The position numbers and the translations under genes were made by a program. A stretch of 64,000 nt of DNA from Mortierella sp. BCC40632 (taxonomy: Eukaryota; Mortierellomycota; Mortierellomycetes; Mortierellales; Mortierellaceae), in the NCBI GenBank assembly GCA_011634665.1, contig WAEK01000012.1:310001-374000 (forward strand), in the 5' to 3' direction. Under the pieces are notes generated by a model. It saw only the letters and a program-made list of their open reading frames with translations. It searched no databases and was not told the origin of the DNA. Positions 12,489-23,278 of the stretch are shown here, piece by piece. Within the stretch, counting starts at the first letter, position 1, and each line of letters begins with the position of its first letter.

Positions 12489-12715
12489 GATTACTTCAAT
12501 TCGATCGTCTAGCTCCTCCTACTGTGTCGTGGATCCATTGGACTGCAGATTACAGCGCTCATTCTTCTAAGGACAATAGATCAACCAATCCCCAGGAAGA
12601 GGCCCTAATTCTCTGCTACCAACTTTCTTGATTGCCAGACCTCAAGGGCTCGTTTAGTAAACGCATCCCCGCTGGATTCGACACACACACACATACATTC
12701 ATACACAAAAGGAGG
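12145..12715. other. Intergenic: ADE1 3' side and GLE1 promoter, with AG microsatellite
   Basis: No gene seen. It contains an A run and an (AG)25 tract at 12438-12487. The GLE1 leader just before 12716 has a short AC repeat (cacacacac). Confidence 0.5.
12438..12487. repeat. (AG)n microsatellite
   Basis: Fifty bases of uninterrupted AG dinucleotide preceded by a 14-base A run, in the GLE1 upstream region. Confidence 0.95.
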
Positions 12716-14870
12716 ATGGCTAATATTCTTGCTCGGTCGCTTTCAGAACTGAGCAGCAGAGGACACGTCGCAGAAGAAGGCCATGAAGACTCACTGACAC
12801 CACGGCCACCTCGCCCCTTAGTCGTCCACGGTGATCTTCTCGGCAATCCAGATAAAGCCCAGCTCTCGAGTCACTCTACACATCAACCACTTTCACGCGA
12901 TGCCTCTATCTACTTTCAGAAAATTGGACTCAAGTCTACCGTTCAATCGAGGTCAGAATCTCAACCCAAATCAACCCAGTCATCTAAACCAACCGAGCGC
13001 CAAACTTTGAACATGATCAACAGCAAGCGACACCAGAGCAACGGAAAAGAGAGGGTGGTTGTTTCTGGATATGGCCTTGCCGACTTTTCCTCCTCAGATG
13101 AGTCCGAAGCAGAGCCTCAGAGTAACATCAGAGATTTCCGAGAGCCAGGACGTGGATACGGCCTCTTTGACAGTGATAGTGACATTTCTAGTGACAGTGA
13201 TACAGACGAAAATTCTCCTGTTGACAGGAGTAGCATCTCAGCGGAGACAGCTCGAAGGAACACTGCATCCACGGGTCATGCTCACTATGTGGCTCATATC
13301 ACTGGCCGAATGGATCCCTGGGAGAAAAAGATGCAAAAAGTCAGGGAGGAGAGTAAAGTAGGTTGCATCAAGCAAGGACGTAACAGCCGATTCACGCTCT
13401 GGCGAAACTTTTGTCACAGTAGCCAGCATCAATACTTATTCTGAGCTGATTTTATTCTTCTTCTTTCTATTCCTTGTACATTAATCTTGCAGGATCTAGC
13501 ACCACTCGTTGCTGAAAAGATCACTCAGGATTTCGATTTGATTAAACAACGAGCCAAACCCTCCGTGATTTCATGGGCACGAGAGAATGAAGACATTGTG
13601 CAGCGAGTCAAGTCCATGGCGCTTGAGACAGAAGCCGTCAAGGAAAGGCGCAGGAAGGAGACAGAAATCAAGAACAACGCAATGAAGAAGGTATTTTTTT
13701 TTTTTTTTTTTTAAGGCCCATAATTTGCCTGCTATTAGCCCAACATGAGCAGTCCCACTCATCCAAGTCTGCTATTACATACTAACCCTCTCCCTATTAC
13801 TTTCTCTTTTAAACTAAAGGAAATCGAGGATTGTTTGGCCAAGGTTAAGGAAGAGCGTGAAACCGCTATCCGTATCAAAGAGGAAGCAGCCAAGGCAGCA
13901 CAAATGGAGAAGGAACGACTCGAAAAAGAGGTCGAGGACAAGAAGAAGGCCGATGAAGCCGCAAAAGCAGCACGGGATGAAAAAGCAAAGGCAGATGCAG
14001 CGGCAGCAGCGACAGTAGCGGCCGCCAAGGCCCAGCAACAGGCAGCAGCAGCAGCGCAACATGTGGCGTCTACGACAAGTGCTGTTTTTGCAAGTGACTC
14101 GGCCAACAAAGAGTACGGCCATTATATCAATGTGTTGAATCATCTTAAACAATCAGTCGACCCTGCTGTTTCCAATGACCCTGCCTTGAAGAAGTTTTGT
14201 TTTTCACAGAGACGTGAGATTCGAACTATCATTGGACAGTTGGTGAACATCAGGAAAGAAATCTTCCGAGTGGTGAGTAAATTGCAGAGTGATCTTGATC
14301 TTTTTTTTTTTTTTTTTCATCGATTTACACGCTGGCGGAGTAAATTGTTGTTGATGACTAATGGTGGTATCGTTGTTTCAATACACTATAGGCTTCAGAG
14401 CTGGATGGCATGTTTAAAGAGACGATGAGAACCAGGGGTGAAATCGCATATTACTGGGTTATGAACACAACAGCCAAGAAATTGGTGGTATGTCATGGAC
14501 TAAAGTGGAGTATCTTGTTTCTTGAGCCAGCTGAGCGCCGTGACAAACACTGACTATTGTCATTTTTTCTCACAATATTTTGACTTTATGGAATATCGTC
14601 TACTAGAAACAAGCCGAGACGGAAGCATTGGTGACAGCATCTCATACATTTCCACTTGCACATGTAGCTGTTTTACTCTTTACGAACCACGAAAAGTTCA
14701 AGGATGTGTTGATGGCTCGTTTTTCCAAGAAATGTCCATATGTGATTCCAAAGTATTTTGCCAAGGAGCCAGTAAGTCATGCCCTTTATCTTGTAACACA
14801 TCTGTCACAATGTGGTCACAATTCTAGATATTTCTAACGAAGGAGGGCTACCTAAATTGCCTTTTCTATT

Positions 14871-14906
<36 letters not shown>

Positions 14907-15577
14907 GACTGAAACTCCGGATCAGTTTTTGAAGAAGCTAGGCTATGTTATGAAGGAAAAGGGTTGGGAGAGCGAGGCTCAATACGATGCTCGACAGTGT
15001 GGCATGTTCTCGCTTTACTGTGCTATTATGCAAACAACACCACAAGGTAATACATCAAACCTCGCCTCCATTCTCCCCGGTTTTGTAACCTTATTGAAAA
15101 ATTGAAAAAAAAAAAAAAAAGGCTCAACCTAACTTTGTCTCCGGTCTATCTCTTTTTTAGTCGGACAAAATCTGTATCCATTATCCTATGGCTGGACATG
15201 GATGGCTCGCATTATCAACATGCCGCCCCATCCTATTACACCTGCCCTCATCACAGTGTTCCTAGAGGTAAGTAGAATCAACAGAACGGCAGCACAGCTT
15301 CCCCCCCCCTTTATTTTATTTGTATAACCAAAAGGACAGTTTAATCACAACAAGCTTCTTGCCTGAAACATCCCATGTTGTCTAGGTCTGTGGACACGCT
15401 TACATGAGAACGTATCGCCAACAGGCCAACAAAGTCCTTCAATTATTGATGAGTGACTTTATACCCTTGATCCCGAAAGAGGGAGTTGCTGGAACTACGC
15501 GACTCAAGACTTTGCTGGAGAATCTCTTAAAGACTGGTCAAATCCCTGTCCCAGAAGGACGCGAGTTTGATGGTTAA
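12716..15577 (+). CDS. GLE1: mRNA export factor / nucleoporin GLE1
   Basis: Eight exons: 12716-13357, 13493-13690, 13820-14272, 14392-14487, 14607-14771, 14908-15046, 15161-15267 and 15386-15577; 663 residues, frame closed throughout. Residues ~1-210 are Ser-rich and disordered. Residues ~280-370 are a long Lys/Glu/Ala coiled coil (KEERETAIRIKEEAAKAAQ). Residues ~390-663 match the Gle1 HEAT-like domain, for example ARQCGMFSLYCAIMQT and YPLSYGWTWMARIIN. Gle1 sits at the cytoplasmic face of the nuclear pore and, with inositol hexakisphosphate, activates the DEAD-box ATPase Dbp5 to release exported mRNPs. The ATG at 12716 is the first in frame. Several introns hold long T runs. The gene converges on the Spc19-like gene. 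Confidence 0.9.
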
Positions 15578-16232
15578 TTTCAAATTGATTGCAATCTACT
15601 CCCCTCCTCTCTTCCCCATTCTCCTCCTTTCAGACTCGTATAGTTTGGTGTTTATGGATGAAGCCAAAGTTTGACCATCACGGCTAATTGTATCTTTGAC
15701 TATTTGCCGCTGACGGGAAGAGAGAGAGAGAGAGAAATAAAAAGATCAAGATAAAGTGCTACACTGGTCTAGGATTACAGGATGACATGTTGATCTCGAT
15801 TGAGGTTAAAGTTAGGCAGGACAACCTTGAGAGGTTCGGCATTCACCAATTATTATTATTATTATTATTATTATTTTTTTTTTTTTTGGAGCGATAAGAA
15901 TACTCAAGCATAGTCTAAATACCATATGCCAGGGATTCAAGGGATTCATTTTTGTCATTCTTTATCATATATTGCACACATTAACAGCAAATAGCCGACT
16001 ATAAACTCTAAAAAAAAAAGTGGAAGGATGGATGGGAGAGAAGAACGAGGAAAGGGAGGAATCGATCAATCCAAGGAGTCGACCTTTTTGGTGGCTGGTT
16101 AAAACGGAAGATACCTCGGTCCATGCGTTTGCACTGTCAATGAAAGGCTTGGATAGCAAAAAGTCAAAAAAAAAAAAAAAAAAAAAACGGGGTCACCTGA
16201 GAGGGGAGAGAGAAAAAAAAAAAAAAAAAGGA
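15578..16232. other. Convergent intergenic region between GLE1 and the Spc19-like gene
   Basis: Contains both 3' ends, an (ATT)n tract at about 15848-15873 running into a T run, and A runs at about 16167-16186 and 16213-16229. No gene seen. Confidence 0.5.
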
Positions 16233-18374
16233 CTATTGAGAATTGCCGCCAATATGTTCCTCGGTAGTTTCCCCGTCTGGTTGGTCCTCAAGGGTGTTGT
16301 CCTCGAATTTTATCCGAAGCACCAATTCTTCTTTTGGTCCTTGATTCTCTTCACCCTCTGAAACTTCTACTGACTCCAGTTCGGCTTCGATAACCCCAAA
16401 TTGCTTCAGCACTGTCATCACTCGACCCAAGTTATGTCTTCGTTCCTCTTCGGGAGGGAATTCACTCTTCATGGAGTTAAATGATCGAGAGAAAGAGTAA
16501 ACGAGAGTCAAAAATACATGTTAGTTAAGCTTACAAGTCGACCAAACACACATCATTGAAGCTATTCTTTTTTTTTTTTTTTTTTTTTTTACCTGAACAA
16601 GATCTCGATGGTAGACTTCATGCTGAGAATTTTCAATAAGCAGTTCAAGTAAGCGCACCATGGACTGGCCAATGCACTCGTCTGGGAAGAGTTGTCTGCA
16701 TAGGTTGCGCAATTGGGCCATTTTCCGAGATTTGTCCTTCATAAGCTCTCCCATCTCCTTGTCCGTCTTCAATAGCAAGTGGTTGTTGTGTTTGTATGAT
16801 AGAGAGTGTGTGTATGTGGGGGGAGACCTTCAGGTTAGTCGCCTGATGATCGATCAAAGACCTTTCAATTTCTTATAGTCACAATTGGTCGTGGTCGTAC
16901 CTTGATTTGCTTTGGATCAAGTTCGGCCATGTAGAGCTTGAACAGGCGCTCAAAAGCTTCGTCATATGTTTTCTTATCTCTGGTATCGACTTGGAGCTCT
17001 GTCTGCATAGCTTTTTCTAAAAAGTTATAGTGAGAAGAATACATGTTCCAAGGACCACCTACAATTGGAAAAGATATGGTAGAGGCATTAGGGTTTAGAG
17101 GATGGCATAACATACAGAGCATCATGGTTTTGTAGATGACCGATAAAAAAAAAGGCTACACACTTGGATCGAAGCTCTTGTGGGTAGGAGGATTGTTGCT
17201 TTGGGGCTCAGCAGCACGTCGCAGGTTGATGAGCGACCGACGTTTCTCATCAATTTTCTTTCGGATTGATTCAAGCTCGAGTTGACGCCTGTTAATTTCT
17301 CTCTTCTTTTCTTCCTCTTTTTTGTCCAATTCCCGCGATTCCTAGGTTCGATTTCGTGGTTGATATAGATAACTCGGTGAGAAGAGACCGTCATGACTAA
17401 TTAGATACACAACGAAACAGTAGCTATACATACCCTTTCTATAGTCAGCTTGAGTCGCTTGGCAGGATTTGAAGGACCTCTTGCTTCTTCTTTCCTGAGC
17501 AGCTCTTGGAATTCTTGACGCTTCTGCTCGATAACAGTATCCAGTTCTGTCACGGTCCGGCTCAGCTCTTCTTTCCGTTTTGTAAGAGATTGAAGTCTCT
17601 TGATGCTCGAAAGTCCTGACCGGGCAGCCTTTTGTTGCTGAGCATGTTGTTCGGCCTTCTCTTTAGCGGACTTAACACCATCCATGAGATGAAACTCCTT
17701 TTGTTCAAGTTGGTAAACAATGTGGGTTGCCTTCTCAGTGAGTGCGATTAATTGGGGCTCCACGTCCTTAAACGCCTCAGTCTGGGCATTGGTAATATCC
17801 TGCTCAGAGACTAATTCGTATTGCTGGTTGAGGAATAAGAGGTTCGGGAGATTCTTTGTAAGCTTTGACGCGCCATTGACCGGGTGTATCGGCAATTAGT
17901 GATAGGGATTTTGAGGGCTCCATATCCATTTACCTTTTTGTGAGAGGTAATGGACTTGAGCCTTGGATATCCAGCAGTTGCTTCATCCAAAATGGCTACT
18001 GTTGACTTGAGCTATTGTCCGCGACATTCGATAAAAATATAGCGAAGGAGCAAGAGACAATCACGAGTTAGTCTTGTCCAGAGATTGATTGATTCACCCC
18101 ACGCATTCGTAACGGCGATGAAGAAAATAAGATGGGGAGGCATGCTCCGCGATGATTCTGTTGTTGTTACCCGCTGAGTAGATGCTTCCAAAGTAGCCAC
18201 ACATCGTTGTAATGAAGGCAGATACGATAATCCCGCTCCGTATGTTGAAGGCCCAATGGTTCGGCGCGGGTTATTACTTTGACTATATCGGCGGCTACTA
18301 TTGTTGCTGGAGCCTAGCCCATATCCTGCATGAGGGTATCCGTATCCACCATGTCCAATTCCCTGCCGGTCCAT
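16233..18374 (-). CDS. DASH complex subunit Spc19-like protein with long C-terminal extension
   Basis: Seven exons on the minus strand: 18374-18171, 18011-17934, 17823-17434, 17341-17164, 17058-16901, 16766-16593 and 16466-16233; phases agree and give 471 residues. Residues ~48-150 resemble Spc19: SLQRCVATLEAS, then STVAILDEATAGYPRLKSI, QYELVSEQDI and QLEQKEFHLMDG, in the family order. Spc19 is part of the outer-kinetochore DASH/Dam1 ring that couples chromosomes to microtubules in the nucleus. Residues ~160-290 are coiled coil. Residues ~295-471 form a helical region (GPWNMYSSHYNFLEKAM ... RRHNLGRVMTVLKQFGVIE) I do not recognise. Yeast Spc19 is ~165 residues, so this protein is nearly three times longer. 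The acceptor of exon 3 was chosen because it restores the family alignment. It is divergent from VTI1, with 304 bp between start codons. Confidence 0.6.
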
Positions 18375-18678
18375 GGTGAAGAAAGCTGATCCTAGAGCCA
18401 GGGCTTTGCTGGTTCAGAAACGTCAAAAAACACGTGGAAGCGACAAAAAAGGTATCACGTTACTTTGCTGGGCTAGCAGGGCGGCGGCTGGCTGACCTTT
18501 GGCCTGAACTCGAACGTCTCTTGGGTTTTTCTCTTTCCTAAACCCATCCACAGCAATCCTCTGAACCATCCACCAAGACCCTAATCCCTCCGTCTGCTTT
18601 TTCGCCATTGCCATTATTTACAGCACCCTAGTCTGCTCATTTCCAAAAAAAAAATCCATTTCATCTCTCTACACAATT

Positions 18679-20247
18679 ATGGACGCACCAGGTGGCTCTG
18701 AACTCTTTGAGAGTTACGAACAGGACTTTGAGGCGATCAAGGTCTCCATTGGTGAACGTCTAAATGCCTCTGGGGGTCAAAGCGGAGGTACTTCATTACC
18801 TCCTCTCTTCTCTTCATCCATTTCCATCGAGTCCCCCCCCCCATTGAATGCCTTATGATGAGAGCAAAGACAAGGCAATCGCCATGTAGCCATGAGCCTT
18901 CTCGGACTGACCGTTTTAGACACGCCCGTGACTGATCATACTGTCTTTCTCCGCCCCCCGCCCCACCTTCTTCTCACTCTTTACCTCATCGCTTCACGCA
19001 TGTCCACTCCATGTAGAGGTCAAGAAGCAGACACTCCGTGCTGCTGAGCGAGAAATTGACGAGGCAAACGAAATCGTAAGTGCATGCTCCGTCTACTCGT
19101 ATCATCGACTCTGTCTCGAGTGAGTTAGAGGGAAAGCCACCTCAAAACGGACGGGTCAGAATCCACATGCTCATGCAGCATGTGGTTCTATCTCAGTTAC
19201 TCAAGTTTGTTCCTGTCCTCCCCTTCCTCTTCTCTATTGTGGTTTAGGTGCAACAAATGGAAATGGAGTTGCTTAATCTCCCTCAGGCCTCGAGGACTCG
19301 TCTGCAGGCGAGAATGCGCTCATACAAGGCTGATCTGGACCGGCTCAAGCAGACTCTTGTAAGCGTCCTCTCTCCTTTTTACTGTCTTCTCCCCCTTTCT
19401 GCCACGTTTGCAATTGAAATGATTTGCGATGCTCACAATCATGCCCTTCTTTTTTGTGTTTGCAACAGAAGCGCGCACAGTCAACGTCAAGGACAACATC
19501 TGACAGGGACGAGCTCCTGGGAGGTATCAACGGAGGCGTAGATCTGGATGCAGCCTCGATGGACCAGCGGACTCGGCTCTTGAATGGAACGGATCGCCTG
19601 GCAGAGAGTAGCCGACGTCTTCAAGACAGCCACAAGATTGCACTTGAGACTGGTGCGTAGAACAGGATGGTTTTTGAGAAAGAGAAGTCTTTTTTTTTTT
19701 TTTTTTTTTTACAAATAATCAAAAAGGATGCTAACGAACCGCCATACGGGCCTGCCGTTTTTATATTGCCTCTTCTTGCAACAGAGGCTTTGGGTGCAGG
19801 GATTTTGACTGATCTCAGGGTACAACGCGAGCAGATCATTCATACACGGAATACAGTAAGGATCGAATTTAATGCGAATGATTGGGAGCGGTTGATTTAT
19901 TGGAAATACTGCATGCGATAATACAAGCCTGTAAAACAGTATCCTAATGATGGATTACCTCTTGGATAATAATAGTTGCTAGAAGCCGATTCGAATATCG
20001 ACAAGGCGTCTCGTACACTAAAGGGCATGGCACGCCGGTAAATGACACAGCTTTTATCCATTATGACAGGACTATCTTCCTCGCAAGAGTACAGAACGAT
20101 AACGAAAACTAACAACGACTTTCTTGAATTGTGTGTTTATGTTTGTAAAACAATAGTATGGCTACCAATAAGATGATCACCGCAGCGATTATCATTGTCC
20201 TCGTAGTGTTGATTCTTTTTGTCCTCTACCGTAAGCTCTTTGGATGA
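18679..20247 (+). CDS. VTI1: Qb-SNARE Vti1 (vesicle transport v-SNARE)
   Basis: Seven exons: 18679-18787, 19017-19075, 19248-19358, 19469-19652, 19785-19855, 19976-20037 and 20157-20247; 228 residues, usual for the family. It has an N-terminal Habc-like three-helix region (LFESYEQDFEAIK ... QMEMELLNLP), a SNARE motif (GAGILTDLRVQREQIIHTRNTLLEAD ... ASRTLKGMARRM) and a C-terminal tail anchor (ITAAIIIVLVVLILFVLYR) ending in KLFG. Vti1 functions in fusion at the Golgi, endosomes and vacuole. Intron 4 holds a T23 run. Start ATG 18679 is the first in frame and follows acacaattATGG. Confidence 0.95.
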
Positions 20248-20538
20248 GAGTCATAAAAAAGCCGAAGATAGCAGAATTCCCAACCAACTCTCAGGGCACA
20301 ACAGCGCCAATAAAAGAGTGCGAAGTAGTTTGTGTGGTGTATGTAGTCAAATGAAAGTGTACGTAAACCCTGGAGAGAGAACAAGGAACGCACGTACAAA
20401 CCCCAGCCAACTGGATAAAAAGGCCTATTTCAGATCGGTCATTTTGGACATCGAACGATTTATTTTCCCCCCCTCTTTCATCCGGCTTCTCTTACATTCC
20501 ATTTCCTGCCAAACCCAAGAAAAAACTCTACACACATC

Positions 20539-22594
20539 ATGTCTGAAGTCAAGGTTTTCACGCTCGCCGATTTGGCTGACCACAGCTCTCGGGAGGATCT
20601 CTACCTCGTCATTGACGGAAAGGTCTACGACTGCACAAAGTTCCTTGACGAGGTAAAAAAAAAAAAAAAGCTCATGAACACATTGTATTCAGGAACCGCC
20701 TCCTCATCTCGGACATGAGCTCTATTGGCATTGTGTTCGAACACAGACCTAATGGCCATCCTGTACCTGTCTTCGTCCTTGCCCTGACTAACTCTGTCCT
20801 CTTCATTCCTCTGCATGAATTAGCATCCGGGTGGTGAGGAGGTCTTGATCGATGAGGCCGGCAAGGATGCCACCGAGTCCTTTGATGATGTCGGACACTC
20901 GGAGGAGGCCCGGGAAATGTTGGTGGATATGTTCGTCGGTAACTTCCAGACTGAGGTAAGCAGCAACAGTGTTCAACTAACCCTGGACCCCAGTTGCCAT
21001 CGATAGGACTTTGAGCTTCCCTTGATCACTGCCCCTCTCCCCAGGTTTGCCCTGATCCGCACAGACAGGGTAGTGGCTCTGACACACAGATGCGAGGTGC
21101 AGTGGGTCATCACAGCTCTTTCCTTTCCCCCTCTCCTCCCTTCCCCGATTGCAGTGTGGTGGATCTGATAAGGGACACAACATTCCATTACGCCCTTTCT
21201 TCCCACCTACCCTGCTCATGCCCATACCCATGCCCTACGCGCACTTTTCGCAAACAGCATGTCCTAACCTTGCCTCTATCGTTTTCTTTACTCCTAGGCT
21301 GGTGTCAATACTGCCAAGACTGCAACTTCGACAACACCCAAGCCCATCCCTGCTACCGAGAGCCAGGACTCTGGAAGGTTGGTCTCATGGATTAAGAATT
21401 TCTTCTAAGGGCGTATCGTCATTCCGGCTCGTCGATCGGCCTCTCCTGGTGGATTGGAGACTGCAACACATTCAGAGATGGGGAACTCGAGCGAGGAAGA
21501 GAGAGAGGAGGGGGAAGCAAAGAGAGCGTGGTAGAAAAGTGGACTGGGCTCGAAAGAGCGTAAATGGGACTTGAGCCAAGTTGAACCGAGCAAACGCCGA
21601 GCCGAACAAGGCAGAGCTGGAGCAATGGACTCTTGATCAAGGCCACAAGTATATTCCGCAAGGAGCGGCACGGCACGGCAAGGTTCAGCTCTCGCTGTTG
21701 TTGCTGGCGTGAGGGGGAGCTGAATAGGAGCAAAGGCACCTCTTGGGGATTGTTTTGCATGAAATGACATTTTCCTGCCACTGCCCCCAACCCATTTGCT
21801 CTATGCCTCGCTGCTGGAGCAAGGTCATTCCTATCCCTCACTCTTTGTCACCCCCATCGCTATCCTCTCCCCTCTCCCCCAGCTATCACCATTATTACTA
21901 TAACTTTCACCATCGCCACCACAATCAGCCGAGTGCGACCGAGCAAATTACCTACTGCCCCTAATCGATAATAGAATACTGCGGACAAAGCACCAATGCC
22001 TTTCACCTTCAATAACACAACGGCCCATCTAACACTCATGGTCTGGCCCCGATCCTTGGGATAGCTGCGCACTGGCCAAAATAGTGATGACGGAGAGGAA
22101 CGGAAGCTGGTGAAAGGGAAAAGGGGAAAGGGTAGTGTGCAAAGAGAGGAACTATTGGTTGGTCATGGAGAGTCATGTTGCCGATATACCCCGAAGAAGT
22201 AGAGATACCAGGGAATAATGACGAGTCCTCTCTTGGGACTATGTATCTACAAAGGGAATGGGCCTGTGTCGCTAGACAAAGGGATACATGTTATCCTTGA
22301 GGAAGATGCTCGGTGCGTGGGTGGATGTATCAGTTCAGCCCGATTTTCCAGAGATGGGACTGTTGTCCGGGTACCTCCGAATGGATACTCACTGTTCGGA
22401 GGTAGGAGAGGTTGAAGGAGAAAGGGGGCCGAGGCCGAAACTGAGGCATAGTGGGGAGGGATGGAGCAGGCTAATTGTGGAAAAACTATTGGTCATTTGT
22501 ACCGCAGTTTACGCGACCTCGTCCAATTGCCTACACAACATGACCCTTTTTTTTTTTTTTTTTTTTTTTTGGTTGTGGCTTCTAACCATTTTCC

Positions 22595-22631
<37 letters not shown>

Positions 22632-22733
22632 AATACCTACTTTTCCTTTACCTCTTCTCCTGTTTACAGCCGCATGTACATCGCTGCATTGGTTGTTGTC
22701 GTTGGAGGACTCGCGGCCAAGTTCCTTTTCTAA
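20539..22733 (+). CDS. Cytochrome b5, tail-anchored form
   Basis: Exons 20539-20652, 20824-20955, 21298-21377 and 22670-22733 give 129 residues. The heme-binding domain is canonical: the axial ligands are His39 in HPGG and His63 in DDVGHS, the same spacing as in animal cytochrome b5. Exon 4 encodes a C-terminal hydrophobic anchor ([18 protein letters not shown]), so the protein would sit in the ER membrane and pass electrons to desaturases and sterol enzymes. The last intron is ~1.29 kb, much longer than others in the window, and its donor (GGAAG/gttggt) is weak. If it is not removed, translation continues through [10 protein letters not shown] and stops at 21408 (118 residues), losing the anchor. 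Both forms are possible, so I give the anchored model with the short form as an alternative. Confidence 0.82.
21378..22669 (+). other. Long last intron of cytochrome b5 (or 3' UTR of a short form)
   Basis: The stretch holds no additional exon I can support. It contains a T22 run at about 22549-22570, a (TC)n tract at about 22595-22628 and a good pyrimidine-rich acceptor (tcctgtttacag) before 22670. In-frame reading from exon 3 ends at 21408. Confidence 0.55.
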
Positions 22734-23278
22734 AAAAGCGTATATTAGACCCAGCATCTCTCTCTAGCTATATCTTTGATTATATCTCCGTAGATTACTT
22801 GCAATCGACTATCTATTCCCATGTCATGTTTCCTCTTCTTTCTTTCTTTCACTCTCTTGCAAAGAGTAAAGACGCATCATACAATATTGAAGTAAAAAAA
22901 AAAAAAGCCTTGTCCTTTTGTTCTCCAGTTTTCCTTTCCGGTTATTTGCCACCTTCTCCTCCCTGTCACTCCTACTTTACCGCTCCTACTCTGATCAAGT
23001 CACTTTTCACTATGCCGAAAAAAATATTCTTTCTTCATTTTCCTATATACTCCTTCCTTCCCTTTTATTTTTCCTGTGAGACCATCCGGGGACGTTCGGA
23101 CTGACCGTGCATCTTGTCAAGTTCCCATCGCGCAAATGTTTCGTATTATTGATTTGTGTGTATATCGATTTTTTTTTTAATACATATTTTTTGGGGGTAA
23201 ACATGATCGACTCTACTTCTAATGGGAATTCGCTCCGTCATAATTTCATCCAGGAAAGTGCTTTCTTCATCATCTTTT
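22734..23278. other. Convergent intergenic region, cytochrome b5 / NADPH oxidase
   Basis: AT-rich with T runs; it holds the 3' ends of both neighbours. No gene seen. Confidence 0.5.
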
